Shown piece after piece: positions 38,229 to 50,879 of a stretch of 64,000 nt of DNA (its first letter is position 1; each line of letters begins with the position of its first letter). This stretch comes from Silurus meridionalis. Taxonomy: Eukaryota; Chordata; Actinopteri; Siluriformes; Siluridae. Made by a program: the position numbers and the translations under genes. The DNA is taken from contig NC_060909.1 in NCBI RefSeq assembly GCF_014805685.1, forward strand, positions 3,792,292 to 3,856,291, written 5' to 3'. The notes below the pieces were generated by a model. That model was not told the DNA's origin and did no database searches. It worked only from the letters and a program-made list of their open reading frames with translations.

Positions 38229-41200
38229 CTTACCAGTAAAGGACACTGGATGCTCTAATGGCTGTGCAGTCACCGCAATAAAGCCATCAATGATGCTGGG
38301 TGGTGAAGACAAAGGCAGCTGTGTGATTTCCTGTTCTACATACAGGAGGTCAGCAGTTGTGGTGGGGGGTTTGTGGGTTTCAACCACGCCAATTAGCTCA
38401 CTCCCAGGTGAGGTCTGCGGAATAAATACGGGTGGGCCGCTTGTCCCCATATCCACACTTATTACCTCACTTGTAGCCTCTGTAGTCAGTATATCTGGAA
38501 TTGTATGGTCGAATAAGGTTGAGCCCTCTTCTTCTTCATCTAAAGAACAAAAAAAACATATTTGATCACTAAATCCATATGGCTGAAAGAAATTTTTTTT
38601 GCTAATGATATATCTATATTGCTATGTAAAGCCAAAAAAAAACTTGGGCAGGACTAGGACATAGAAAATAAAATTCAATATGTGCACCTGTGTAACAGAT
38701 AGCGTCATATTTTGATTCTGGTGGAGGATAGCCGGTCTGATTAACGAAGCGGTACACTGTACGCACTCCAAGAAGACCTCCTCCACACTGGGGTCGGGCA
38801 ATGTTGATGGGATAACGGACACTCCTGTCTGCCAGCCAGCCTGCATTGCATTCATCCATACCAGCCTTCCAGGCCAGATACAGCTGACCAGTTGTGGCTA
38901 ATTTAGCACCCAGCTTAGCACACTGATCCTGAGCTTCATCAAAGGTGAACTTTTTATAGGATTTTGAATAGAATACCCTCCCTGTAAAAAAAAACATGGA
39001 AGGAATTAAATGTGTGAACAGTTTATTAAAAGAAAAAATGGACTTTGCCTGAAGTTTGCATTTGTATACCTGACATCTTCTCCGCAAAGCAATACACATC
39101 ATAGGTCTCGTTTACATCTCTTACTCCATACGTTCTCACTCCTGGGAATTCAAACTTGTCGCCATAGCAGGCCTCTCGGGGTTCGTGGATAGGATACCTT
39201 ATCAACAGCACCAAAATAGTACATTATATAAAGGAATGCAGAGGAATTTACAAGCACTAAATAAAAAAATATATTGTGTATTGTTTTTGTTTATAAGTGA
39301 ATAATTGAATAAATGATTGATTGATTCAATTAATAAAAATGAAAAGGTTCTCTGAACTCACCTAACAGTCTGGTCAGAAAGCCAGCCGGCATCACACTGG
39401 TGGTATCCTGTATCATATTCTGCCTGTAGCTGCTCTGGTGTGGCAATCACAGCACTATTCTGAATACAGGCCGCCTTTGCCTTCTCGAACGTCAGGGTGT
39501 AACGTGAAGTAATGGCACGGTAGTGGAACACAATGCCTACAGAAAATATTATATCGCATTTGAAAATAACTCACGTGTTCAATTAAGTGAAAATATCAGC
39601 ACCCTAATATATATATATACTTCAGGGCTGTCAGAATGAACACATTAATGCAAATTAATGTGCGATTAACGCATTTCTGTTTGATAATATAAATAAATAA
39701 ATATAAGAGGCGAAATTAAAACCTTCAACACAACACATATTTATTCACAACATCCCTTCTTTACTCAGATATAAAAAAAAGAATAAACTTAACCAAAACA
39801 TATTTTACATAAATCTCTATTAGAGGACCAAAATCCGGCAATTAAAACGGTCCGTGTGGAAACATAGCAAAAATGTTTCATTTAAAATATCATAACTTTA
39901 AAACATTTACAAGAATATTTTGTCTTAATGCTCTATGTTGAGTATGGTTTCACTAATAATAAACATACAATCATGAGATTAATCGTGCTTAAATATTTTA
40001 GAAAACATTGTAGTATATCTTCTCAAGGGTCGATACTATATAAATAAATAAATAAAACTTGGATATATTTTAGAGTAGCCAATGTGCAGCTTATATAGCA
40101 GTACAGATTAACTGTCCTCTGAAATGTGAGGGGTGTACTTAATTTTGTAGGATACTGTATATACATTGATCAGGCATACCAAGCAGGCATAAAAAAAAAG
40201 CATTAACAGCATTAACTTCTTTAGCAATTTAATCTACAGGAGCTTATCTGTTGGATCGGACCATACAGACCACATGTCTTTTTTGATAGATACTGACCAC
40301 TGCAGACCAGGAACAGCCCACAAGAGCTGCAGTTTTGGAGATGCCCTGACACATCTAGACGTCACAATTTGGTAAAACTCATTCAAATCTTTACATTTAC
40401 CCATTATTCCTGCTTTTAATACACTGATTTTGAGAACAAAATGTTCACTTGCTACCCACTAACAGGTGACATGATGAAGAAACATTCTCCACTCATAATG
40501 TTATAATGTCAATGTATATATGTAAAAAAAAAGAAAAAAAGAAAAGGTGTGCATTACCTTGCACTTGGACATTAATAGAAGCACTACTGTCTTCGATTCC
40601 ATGCATGACTTCACAGCGATACATTCCCGATTCATTCGAAAGAAGCTGTGTGATTTTAATGGTGGCATCATTTAAACTGGTGGGGTATGCCACCATTTGA
40701 ACTCTATCTGTGTACTTATTATTCACTACCACATGACCTTCCATGGCCACCAAAATGTCTGTGGTCTTCTCTTCGGTGACTATGCTCCATTTGATGCGAT
40801 AAGACAAAGGGGATATGGTGGGAGCACCTGGGTCATCCACTGTGTCATCCTGGAAGTAACAGGGCAAAACCACTGTATCACCCATTAAGGGTTGAAGAGG
40901 GTCAGCAATGGGAATGCTAACGCTTAGAGTTTTTTCTGGTTCTGAAAGACATACAACGAAACAGTTATTAATAAACTAATAATCTTAACATATACCACTA
41001 CACATTTACAGCCAACTAAAACTGCTAAAGGTTTACTAAAATAACAGTACACATTCAATATTCAATGGGGCAAATGCAAAAAGTACAGGGCTAAAAAAAA
41101 AACGTTGGAGAATCTGTAAGGATTTATTAGCAAAAAGACCAATTCTGGTTAATACAAATGGGGAAGCCCAAAGTGCAATGTTGAAAATTACTCACCTGTA

Positions 41201-41274
41201 TATGAGTAGTCTGGAATGATCCATTTTGCTGAGATTACCCGAAGACACAAGCAAAGTAACAGCAAAGATGTCAT
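25505..41274 (-). CDS. acan: Aggrecan core protein, complete
   Basis: Large chondroitin-sulphate proteoglycan of cartilage matrix; binds hyaluronan through G1 and gives compressive stiffness. Minus-strand coding exons: 41196-41274, 40558-40941, 39362-39536, 39070-39197, 38688-38981, 38234-38539, 37414-37588, 37147-37274, 36196-36489, 35994-36092, 33630-35897, 33351-33464, 32426-32539, 29160-29318, 28995-29077, 28767-28911, 28500-28682 and 25505-25581. All are phase-consistent: 5205 nt, 1734 aa. Order: signal peptide; G1 = Ig (27-154) plus two link modules (155-353); interglobular domain (354-455); G2 link modules (456-654); CS region (688-1443); two EGFs (1444-1519); C-type lectin (1520-1648, QPDN and WND); CCP (1649-1709); basic tail [18 protein letters not shown]2 excludes versican, brevican and neurocan. 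Link exon sizes (175, 128, 294) match the vertebrate gene. Which teleost acan copy is unknown. Confidence 0.96.
26100..26995. repeat. GC-rich degenerate repeat block in acan last intron
   Basis: Imperfect repeats of a motif resembling 'GGGGCGTGGC...TGACGTCACATGACACC...TTCACCCGGGTTCAACTC' begin near 26112, 26341 and 26467. The block is clearly richer in G+C and CpG than its surroundings, and holds CRE-like GTGACGTC words at 26128 and 26501. It ends near 26995, followed by AAT-rich sequence at 27180-27285. The origin was not recognised. Confidence 0.6.
27995..28205 (+). mobile_element. SINE-like dispersed repeat
   Basis: Same block order as 2040-2330 (AACAATGAGAGAACTATACTGAATGGACATTC, 'GGTTGCCTTCTGGTTCC', 'CATCCTAATAACATCTCAAGG', 'ACGGGGACCAATTTA'). 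Antisense in the acan last intron. Confidence 0.55.
30055..31395. mobile_element. Composite transposon debris in an acan intron
   Basis: Outer parts near 30055-30150 (GGGGTGGAAAGAGTAATAAAACATTCTACT...CTTAAGTAAAAGTAA) and 31310-31390 (AAAGTAGAATGTGAGTAAAT...GTTACTTTTCAGCTCTGG) resemble the two ends of the ubiquitous fish 'AAGTAAAAGTA' hAT-like repeat. Between them lie a SINE/LINE-type tail (30440-30515) and the repeat at 30725-31080 that also occurs inverted at 58990-59275. Confidence 0.55.
32277..32425 (-). other. acan: Open read-through of the acan EGF2 donor with a GPI-signal-like tail
   Basis: If the intron after the second EGF exon is retained, the frame stays open for 49 more residues to TAA at 32277-32279. 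It gives a Ser/Thr/Lys-rich linker ([20 protein letters not shown]), then the hydrophobic stretch [15 protein letters not shown] near the end. A truncated GPI-anchored form made by reading past a splice site is known for the related lectican brevican. Here it is an inference from an open frame only. Confidence 0.3.
33630..35897 (-). CDS. acan: acan giant exon: Ser-Gly-rich chondroitin sulphate domain with 48-bp repeats
   Basis: A single 2268-bp exon (756 codons, residues 688-1443). From 35751 down to about 34795 it consists of twenty 16-residue units close to [16 protein letters not shown], each offering about four Ser-Gly glycosaminoglycan attachment sites. Further irregular SG-rich sequence follows to about 34000, then a Ser/Thr/Glu-rich, SG-poor end. 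The start was set at the TTTCATAG acceptor (35898) because the frame meets TAA just upstream. The domain is much shorter than in mammals, and no keratan-sulphate hexapeptide array is visible. Confidence 0.93.
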
Positions 41275-42525
41275 GGCTCACCTGCAAGTTTGATAACACG
41301 TTGTTAGCACATCCAGAGTAACAATACTATGTAAAGAACTGTGATGAGAAATTACACTCAGGCCCAACTGTATCACAAGTGCAAGTCTAAAGCCATATTA
41401 TTGTAATGTTGAGCTCTTGCCAGGAACTACACCACCCTAAAAAAGCATCTTACCATTTGTCAGCTAAAGAAAATCATAAAGAAATACATTTAGAAAGCTC
41501 TACAGCAAGGCTACACCAACCCCCTGAACATCACCAGCTTCTTCTTTTTTGTGAAGTAGAAAAAGGGTGGTTTAAGACACTGCATTGACGATTTTGGGAT
41601 CAATCAAGCCACTGTAAAGTATCAGTATCATCTGCTATATGTTTCCTCTTGGGCTCACATACACTACACTTTCAGAAAGCAGATTCCTCAACACGTCTAT
41701 ATAACTGCATAGGAGTCACGAATGACTCGGACCAGAGGACTCATGAGATGAACTACTCAATTCTGTTTTCTGTGTAATGGACTGCATAGCGTATAATGGA
41801 GTAACGTGATAAAAGAATGAATGGCTCAGACTAAAAGAGTTGAGTGGTAAACTATTTAATTCTGTTTCCTGTACCTAATCTATGGAGATTTTGCGATGCT
41901 TTGCTCATGCACATCCAGCAAAAAATTACCAAATTACTCTTTGAGACTACTTGTTCTTTTGAGTCATATTAAAGGCTTGTTCAGAATGAATAAATCATTA
42001 ATGAATGACTTATCACTAGTGGAAGCCTCTGATACAGAAGTGAGAGTCCGCCCTGTCAAAACGGTTTGGGGAGAAACCTAAAATCCATAGAATGGCCTAC
42101 TTCACTCCCAGAAGGTTTCACCAGCAGAATGCAATTAATATATCATTACTCAGGAGCTTCTCACAGATTATCATGGTTTTTTTTCAGGGAGTGGAGCTTT
42201 TGTCATGCCAATGCTGTAAACTCTAATTAACTACAAGGCGTACAAACATGGCCTCCAGACTACAACACAGAGGACCAACAGTTTGCAATCTTACTCATTA
42301 CACATACCTGTTCACAAATACAGACCACAGTATATAAGGAATCTGTGATTTTCTGTCCGTACCAAGCTTTTGTATTGATATAGTCTTCCATGTTACAACA
42401 TACAACCATGTACTAACACTGTAGCATTATCTTCAATAAATCAGCGGTTTACATGTTCTTGCATCAACATTTGCCTCATGACATATAGTGTTAGTGTTCC
42501 TAGCAGTTCTTGTTAGCAAAAAAAA

Positions 42526-42566
<41 letters not shown>

Positions 42567-42771
42567 AGCATGCATGACTTTTCTTTCTATGTTTGAGTTT
42601 TCTTCGTCATACCAGGCAGAGATTTGTGATTGGAGAGGGTACTAGTGGTTTAGCACTTCAGTCCTCTACCTAAAAATGAGTCAAAATGCTTTACAAATTG
42701 CCTTTATTATTACAACATCTCTTCCTTTTTAACTTTCCAACCTAAATGATTTGACAATTATAAACCAATGC

Positions 42772-42849
42772 AATGATTTGAAAACTAGCTAGAGAACAGA
42801 TTTGCTAGCACTAGCAGATCTGTTCTCTAGCACTAGCTTCCAAATCATT
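42772..42849. repeat. Near-perfect palindrome upstream of acan
   Basis: GCTAGAGAACAGATTTGCTAG at 42788-42808 faces its complement at 42811-42831 (one mismatch) across a 2-base centre. The pairing extends outward with gaps to AATGATTTG and CAAATCATT. Confidence 0.85.
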
Positions 42850-45031
42850 AGCATGAGCTAGCAAGGGATCTGTTGCATTAAAGTTTTAACATGTTAGAGA
42901 TGCAACTTCATTCACAGCAAATTATTTTCCGGCTTTTATTGCTACCATGGTTTGTTCTGAACAGTGAAGCAACGACATTTGACTGCTACGGTAATTCCGG
43001 CATGCAGTCTCTGACAGTAGTGTATCAGTTGAATGTAATATACACACTGATTTATTGATGCATTGGATGCATGGCATAGTGAGACGTTCCTACATGTGAG
43101 AGTGAATCTAGGAAACTGTGAGTTCTAGGAACTGATCATTAGAACTCGTCATTTTTTGCCTGATTCTTGTGATTTTGTGATAAGACTACATTGTAATTTT
43201 AAGTTTATGTAGACAAACAGTAACTTTACAGTTCCTAAGCTGCTGTATGGTACTTTTCTGTAGACCATCACCACCTAATCAGGCAATTTGTAAGTGTCAT
43301 TAACTTATGACCAGATGCCAGCAGTGGATGAATAAAGAAAAAGCCTAGTGTTCTTATGTTATTCCTTGAACGAGAGTTTGGAAAATCTGTGAGTCACAAG
43401 GAAAGCTTCAGATTTAGGTTGAGTTCGAGTGAGTGTATGTCAGTGTGTTGAGTTATATTAAGATTAATAGTGGATTTACATTTATTAGCTCTTGCTACAA
43501 AGAGAATATTCATATTCTTCTGTTATATAAGTCAAGAGTGTTTTATTCATGAGTAAATGAAAAGTTTGCGCAAACGAAAAAGAAATCTGTTTAATCACAA
43601 TACTCTCACTGCATTTTCCCCCTGTCACCCTCCCTGCCACTCCTGCCTCACTTCACACTAAGCAACAACTTCAAGTTTAATTTGTTATAGAAAAATTAAT
43701 GATGTGATTTCTGTGACTCAACAGGAAGTAATATTTTTTTTTGTTTTAGAAAAAATACAGTCGTTGGCCAGGAGCATAGAAAAAGCAAAGCAACCTCAGC
43801 CGATTTGCAGCATATTAAACAATCTGTCATTTAGAAAATACACCAAATGTTTTTTGTGGCACTGTTAAAGAATTCTAGACTATAATTAGCACCTGAGCTG
43901 TTGGGAACCGACTGATAAAGCAGTATCCCTGGCTATTCAAAATAGACTCCTAGATAATATAAGGCAACCTGCCGTGTGCCTTTTGTGGCCTCTTGTAAAA
44001 GCATTTGATTGCATTTGAATTTAACACTATGGCCTTCACGACTTCATTGGTAAACGTCTAGTCAATACGCCATGGATATTTCGCTGCAGCATATTCTTGC
44101 AGGAAATAATGTCACTTTCTCACTCATGGTCCGACATGACCTTTCAAATCTCATTGCCATGTAACATTCCAAAAGTGTCTCAAAAGTTGTCCTTCAAAGA
44201 ACTCGAGGATTATTCGGATATTCCTATGACAGATAGTGACTTAGTGTTGTTTGTGCACAACTGCAGCTGAGGCATATGAGCAGTGCCTATGGTTATTTTT
44301 GCTTTTCAGGATAATACAGATTTATAGAAAATAAAACAAATGAATTATATCTCATTATTACTTTGAAGGTGCAATTCACACATATTGTATGATCATGTAA
44401 AAAAAAATCACAGAGAACCCTCTGCAAGGGAATTAACTGAAGTAAATAGAAATAAAAATACAAAATTGGCCTGTAATGCAATAATATGATGTTTGTGTTT
44501 TTCCACATTCAGGAACAATTATGGAAAACAGGCAGGGGTTATTACAATAACTGGCTAGAATCATCAATAACAATTAGCTGATTTACCATAAATTCTATTA
44601 ACAGTATATAATTCTAGTGTTCCCTTCATTATTATCACATTGATCCAGGATCCACTCATAACCATATCAGGTCAGGTCAGCAAAAATCAGTTCAGCAAAA
44701 ATATAATAAAAAACTTCAATTATATATATTTTCATTTCATTACTTTTACTTGCTTTCTACATTACATACAAATTACATTGTGGGATATTAAAGTGATTCA
44801 GTTTTTCTATTCTTTTCATCTTTTTTTTAACATTCACAAAGATGGTGTTACATCAGTGGTGAAGTGTTTAATGATTTAACACTTAATCTAATTAAGTTAA
44901 TATCTATAGATATCCATATCCATCTGGCTGAACTGTAAAAGTTGCCATGAAACTTTTCATCAACACTTGGTGTAATTCAAACACTTAATTAATTTAATTA
45001 ATTAATTTAAGACTTAAGGTCACTGCATATG

Positions 45032-45032
45032 G

Positions 45033-45131
<99 letters not shown>

Positions 45132-45185
45132 CCCCACTGTGGGACGAATAAAGGTTTATCTTTTCTTATCTTATCTTATCTTATC

Positions 45186-45260
<75 letters not shown>
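45032..45260. repeat. Two (TCTA)n arrays around a retroelement tail
   Basis: TCTA tetranucleotides at about 45032-45130 and 45182-45260 are separated by CCCCACTGTGGGACGAATAAAGG and (TTATC)n, a typical 3' end of fish SINE/LINE copies. The microsatellite probably grew from that tail. Confidence 0.95.
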
Positions 45261-45328
45261 CACTATGTTGTTCATTCACGAAAATGTGTTCATTTAAAAT
45301 CTAAGCCTGCAGCAGATGGATATTAATT

Positions 45329-45334
<6 letters not shown>

Positions 45335-45378
<44 letters not shown>
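45335..45378. repeat. (TC)n microsatellite
   Basis: About 22 TC units. Confidence 0.95.
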
Positions 45379-45380
<2 letters not shown>

Positions 45381-45479
45381 CCATAATCTATCTGACTGAA
45401 CTGTCAACACTGTGGCGTTAATTCAACACTTAATTAGTTCATTTAAGACTTAAGCTCACAGCAGATGGTTATCAATTGC

Positions 45480-45526
45480 ACTATCGATCTATCGATCTAT
45501 CGATCTATCTATCTATCTATCTATCG

Positions 45527-45581
<55 letters not shown>

Positions 45582-45582
45582 A
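45480..45582. repeat. (ATCT/ATCG)n array
   Basis: Tetranucleotide run with interspersed CGATCT variants, ending about 45 bp before the candidate acan leader-exon donor. Confidence 0.95.
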
Positions 45583-45627
45583 TCAGGTTAAATTCTATGC
45601 AGGAAAAACCGAAGATGAAGCCTACCT

Positions 45628-45830
45628 GTTTGTTGCTAGGGTTCTCCTGTTGCTGCAGCCCCAAAACTATAATCCTTTGAGTCTCCAGGCGCCTGAAGCA
45701 ATTCTGGGTAAGCAAACAGTCAGCTTTTGGTGCGTTTGGAGAGCTGTGTGTCTCCTCAGAGCGCAGAGCAGAAAGAGCTGGCTGAAAGAAGAAACCTTCC
45801 AAGCTGTCAGTACACCGAGGCTCTGTAAGG
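45628..45830 (-). promoter_or_regulatory. acan: Possible acan noncoding first exon / promoter
   Basis: The acan start codon sits 8 bases inside its exon (acceptor CTTGCAG at 41283), so a leader exon must lie upstream. On the minus strand AACAAACAG|GTAGGC at about 45628 is a usable donor. The preceding 200 bases are locally GC-richer, with no coding frame of note. This is a positional guess; no TATA box was established. Confidence 0.25.
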
Positions 45831-45929
45831 GGAGGGTACAAAGGCAGCTTTACTTTATTCTGGCATTGATTATGTGTTGAATTAAATGATGTAATGGTGC
45901 GAGACTCGTGTGCAACGCGCACGCGTGAT

Positions 45930-48900
45930 GGGGCATAATGTTAGTTGTTCACCCTAAAGATCACAAGGATGCTCAGTGATGTTTTAATTGGTGAGCCGTA
46001 AATGATCTTACTGATACTGCTGGTGTAAATCTTATTTCTATGTGAAAAACAAATTACAAAAATCGGTGCAGAAACTTTTCTGCATTACTTAACATAAAAA
46101 AATTGTTCACTCATTATGGATACCATCTTTTCCCCCATTGCCAAAAACATCACTATTCAGGTGTTGGTACATCCAATTTACTCAATGATCGAATGAATCC
46201 TGATTATTTTTAGGTCATTAATTAGGCTATTTAAATTAAACATCATTTAGTACAAGTGCTAGTACATTAATGTTGCTTAAGGTGTTTTACTGCTGAAATT
46301 CTTGGTTGGTTCTTGTCAATCAATGCATTAATTAATGCATTAAATAGACTGAAATGTACTTTCTGGTAGTCAGAATGACTCAGAGATGACTGAAGTATCC
46401 GCAAATGTGTTTTTTCCGTTTGTTTAACAATTTAGTATGGAGCCATTTAACAATGTTGCTTATGTTTTAGCAGGGCAGGTCAAAAGCAACTTTGAGGAAA
46501 AAAATAGGTTTTGCTAAAACAAGAAAGTATGAGCAAATAGAGTCATATTTTTTTTAGAAAAAGAAAGAGTTGTCTTTGCTCAGAGTGGAATTAAATGAGG
46601 CCTTCAGTAAAGGCCTAAAACAGAGCCCTTATTTGATCAGCTTGGCCCATATGAGCAGTTATTCCAAAGATTAGGCAGCAAAATACATCTTTAGCTCAAT
46701 TTGCAATCAAAACGCATGTCATTGTATTTCTTGAATGGTGGAAATGTTGAGATCCGATGTCTCCAATGGTTTTTACATATTTCCGGTACCAAGTATTTTG
46801 TACTTTTTTATTACCGGTGTAAACCACATATCTGAAAAGTAATAAACTGAACAACACTAGTGTTATATTTCAGAATATTTGTAATGTTAATGCTATTCTT
46901 AATGTTCAGGTATACATCTAACATTCCTAACTCTTTGCCTTTACCAGTTTCGGTTACATTTGAGTTTTTTTAAGTGTTTTGAATGAGTCGTTAGGCAGTG
47001 TTGTTAAGGGTGTAACTCTTCATGAAGCCCACCCAAAAAAAAATCTTCCTACATGGATACTGCACTTTTTTCCATCACCTCATCAATAATCTACATGCTA
47101 CAGTTGTAGATTCTCCAAGAGCACAAGTTCCCATTCAAACCCTGGAAAGGTTGACGTGGGAGGGACAGGGTCTCTCATTCCAACTGGAAAAGTGTAACTG
47201 AACTACTTGGAGCAAACTTCAAACGGGTTCCCACTGTGTCAGTGTATTTGTGCTTTGTGTGACTTTTCTGACTTGCCCCAAACTTTCATGGCCATGCATG
47301 AATGAATTTAAATCGAATTGAGCTGATCTTTCATACAATTTGACCTTATGATAAATCTGATGGGATTTAAATACATGGTTGGTTTTAGACATTCACTAAA
47401 CAATAATTTTGTGAAAATCTGTGCCACTTGATGCTCAATCACATAATTCCTTATCAAGGACTCCAAAAACAGACAAACCTCAGAAACAGACTTTTTTTTT
47501 TTTTTGCTGAATGAACAAACACTGAATGTTATCTTGCATCTCTTCCAAACCCTTTGGACAACTTTAACATGATAAGTTTCTTTTAGCAAAAGCTGTCAGA
47601 GAAAATAAAGTTTGGCATTTTATATTATTGAAATACAGTAGAAAATGTATCTCACATGACTACATGTTATTGACAACTAAATAGTAGACTTTAACAAGTG
47701 ATTGACATTGATGACACGCACGGTTTCAATTTAAGCCTCAAGAGACCAGGGGCCATTTCAATGTACTCAAGAGCTCTTTTCATTAAAAAGGCCAAATGCT
47801 GGAATCATTCAAGCATCCTCATTGCCAGTCATGAGGAAGAGTAAACCGAAACCTCAGTGGAAATACATGAACTTATTCACAAATTTGTGCGAGGAGACAG
47901 TGTTCCTTCAGCCACTTGTCATTCCCAGTGCTTTTCTACTATCTTGCCCATTGGCATTTAAATGTTTGTTGAGCAACCTGACAAAAGGATGAAGGGACAC
48001 TGGAGACTAATATGCAATTGTGGAGAACGTAGAATGATAGACCTTTTGTTTTTATTGCACTTTATTTTAAACCTGCCCTAAAGTTCAAACCCACAATGAA
48101 ATATGTCGATATCAGCAAGACTCGACTGATTCATTTTTTTAGTCTTTCATTAAACTCCCTAAGCAGTTTTTTCCACCTAATGACCCCTGCCAACAGATAT
48201 TTCTATGACAGGGTGCATCTGTTAAAGCTTCATGTGCTGGTTTTAGAGAGGGCTGTATATATTTATTTTACTTCCTGCTGTAGTTGAACAGGGCATTTGT
48301 ATTTCATGAATCGCTAGATTTCCATGCTAGTCCCAGAAGCCAGCCTTTTCTCACCAGGACTTTATAGAACACAAGCCCACTTACCCCACTGCACGTATGT
48401 GCATTAACCTGTCAAACACACAGCAGCACTGTTAGAACTTGACTAACACTGCGTTGGCCAGTTTAAATGAAACAAGAATGGTGCATTATGTGGAAAAGAT
48501 GGCAATGAATGCCCTTTCTGTTTCATTTACCTGTGTTGGAATTGCACAAGATGTATTTAACTTATATACGTGTATAGAAAATCATTTGATGATTAGTCTC
48601 TAGCATGCTTACTGCTATGAGCAAATTAGTTATTTCTTTGTGAGAACCAATAATACCATCATTTTCAGAATCAGGTCAATTTGTCGGTAATTGATGCACT
48701 CTAGACGCATTTATGCACGTATAACTATTAATATACTGTTCCTATATGACCTCTGTTTTGGGAAGGGTGATTTTTAGCTAATGTATATCTTAGCTAATGT
48801 AAACATAGATTCCTGAAATTCCTAGAATTAATTCAACCTCTTTCACCACTAAATGTTTCTCTCTGCAGAATTACGAGGGCGGTGCGTCATAGGCGAATCT

Positions 48901-50480
48901 AAATATTCGCTCGATGAATTTCTCCATAGTTTGCTCGTCCTGCAGGGGAGTCAAACCCGGCATGGCTCCTGTAAGGGTCTATGTGTTTTCTGAAGTATGC
49001 GAATGTTTGGAGAAGAGAGTAGCAGAACAGTAAATCCTTATGCTAAGGCATAGAGGGGCATTCTTCTTGCCTGGCTCCAACAGCTGATTAAAGAGTGCTT
49101 CCTTTACAATTAGCATGTTTCACATACTTTCACACGTGCTCGTCCACCAGTCAGAAGTCACAGTGTTCTAAAGAGGTTTGTAGAAACCGAGAGTCTCAAT
49201 CATCTAAAATCTGATTTAATGGTTGGTCATGATTGTGAGAAGATTAGATGCTAACTGTTGTTATTTTAACCCCTAAATACGTTACCAAAAACGACCAGAT
49301 TTTTATTTTGTTTGTAGATTATTATAAAGGTATATTTTACAGTTAAACCTGTTATATATATTTATACCCCACCACCACAATTCTCTGGAATTGTGGATAA
49401 ATTTTCTTTAGCAGGACCAGTATGGTAATAGTACCGACTGTAGTTCCAATCAGACCTCACTTTAGTAAAATCTACCAAAAGCCGCAGAAGAAATATTAAT
49501 AAAATTAAATATCGGTTATTATAATAGCAAAAGAGTCAGTTCAGGATCTTCCACAAGCATATCTGAATGTGATTGTCAGGTATTCACATACTTTTGTATG
49601 GATTGTTTCCATTTTTCATTATTAATATTCATATACATATATATATTTTTTCAATAGTTTAGACTCTTACTTTAAGCAATTTTACTATGATGAAGTTCCA
49701 ATTAAAATAAACAGCAATATATGGTAGATATAACCACTAGCGTGTGTGCGTGTGTGTGTAGGAAATAGCTGGGTCGTTGAGGTCATTTTCACAGAAAGCT
49801 AACATTGTTTTTTCCACTTAAAGATAACATGATCTTATTCCATCACCTAGCAGACTTGGAGGCTGTGTACCTGCCCAAAAAAGGCTTTAAATACAGACAC
49901 ATTTACAGCTGCTGATAAGAACATTGAGGCAACATTAAAATAAGCACACTTTTTTATCAGTGTAACTCAAACTCACACGTTGGTACGGTCTGAGAGAATG
50001 GACAGATACAGAGCATTTATAATGGTCTCGTTGTACAGCTCTGACTCCACGCTATATGCGCAACACCCTTCACGAAATAGAAAACACATGTGAAAGGTGG
50101 GCTCCTGAGGGCCTGCAAACAGAGCTGCTTTTGTATGTTAAAGCCAGAAGTTGATGGATAACTGTATTAGATTGGTAAAGGTCTTATTTAGTCTGTTGGT
50201 TCTTCTGTCAGCGGTTTAAATACTTCTCCACTGCTCTCATGGATGTACGTTAGTTAATGACGTGAAAAGAAAACTGTGTATTAAGATGAACTTGTGTTTG
50301 AGGCTACAATAAATGTTTCAGTTGTCCAGTTCAAGGGGAGTGAATTAAAAGAAAACATCCACCCTGAATGACTTCTATTAGTATTAGATATCTATATAAT
50401 AACACATTTTTATAAATGGCATTTAAGATGTATATTTGTAATAAGAGACTGCATTGACATTTTCTAGCTAGCCTCAGTAC
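45930..50480. other. Long intergenic stretch, nothing recognised
   Basis: AT-rich unique-looking sequence with only short open frames and no family match. It could hold distant acan control elements. Confidence 0.6.
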
Positions 50481-50489
50481 TAATTGACT

Positions 50490-50875
50490 TGCTGTTGCAC
50501 TATAAAAGTGTTTGGACATCTATATGTGGTTTTTGGAGTTGGAGGCACACAAATGAGTAGAATCAAAGTCTTTGCATGTGATACTATTACATATTCCTTT
50601 TTATGTAAACTAGGAAACCCAATCCTGTTTCAGCATGACAATGCTGTTGTGCACAAAGCCAGCTCTGTTAGCTTAAAGATACTTTACATTAGTTGGAATG
50701 GAAGATCTTGAGTGGCCTACAAAAAAGATCTCTGATCTCACCCCTTTAGAACACCTTTGGGATAAATGTGACTCTGACTGCACCTCAGGCATCCTCACCT
50801 CTTGTACATCAGTAGCTGACTTTACTAACACCCTTGTGGATGAATCCGCACAGATCTCCACAAGCACATAACAAT
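50490..50875 (+). mobile_element. Non-autonomous DNA transposon copy, decayed
   Basis: Matches 62835-63363 by CACTATAAAAGTGTTTGGAC, 'GTGGTTTTTGGAGTTGGAGGCACACAAA', 'CCTGTTTCAGCATGACAATGC', 'GAACACCTTTGGGATAAAT', 'AGTAGCTGACTTTACTAACA' and 'TCTCCACAAGCACA'. Confidence 0.75.
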
Positions 50876-50879
50876 TTTA

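Noticed and set aside
25505..41274. Versican, brevican or neurocan instead of aggrecan
   Set aside because: A second pair of link modules (G2, residues 456-654) exists only in aggrecan among the lecticans, and the neighbours are hapln3 and mfge8.
45476..45922. Open frames over the TCTA array and adjoining sequence on both strands
   Set aside because: They begin in or cross microsatellite sequence and have no homology; the region is more likely acan leader or promoter DNA.
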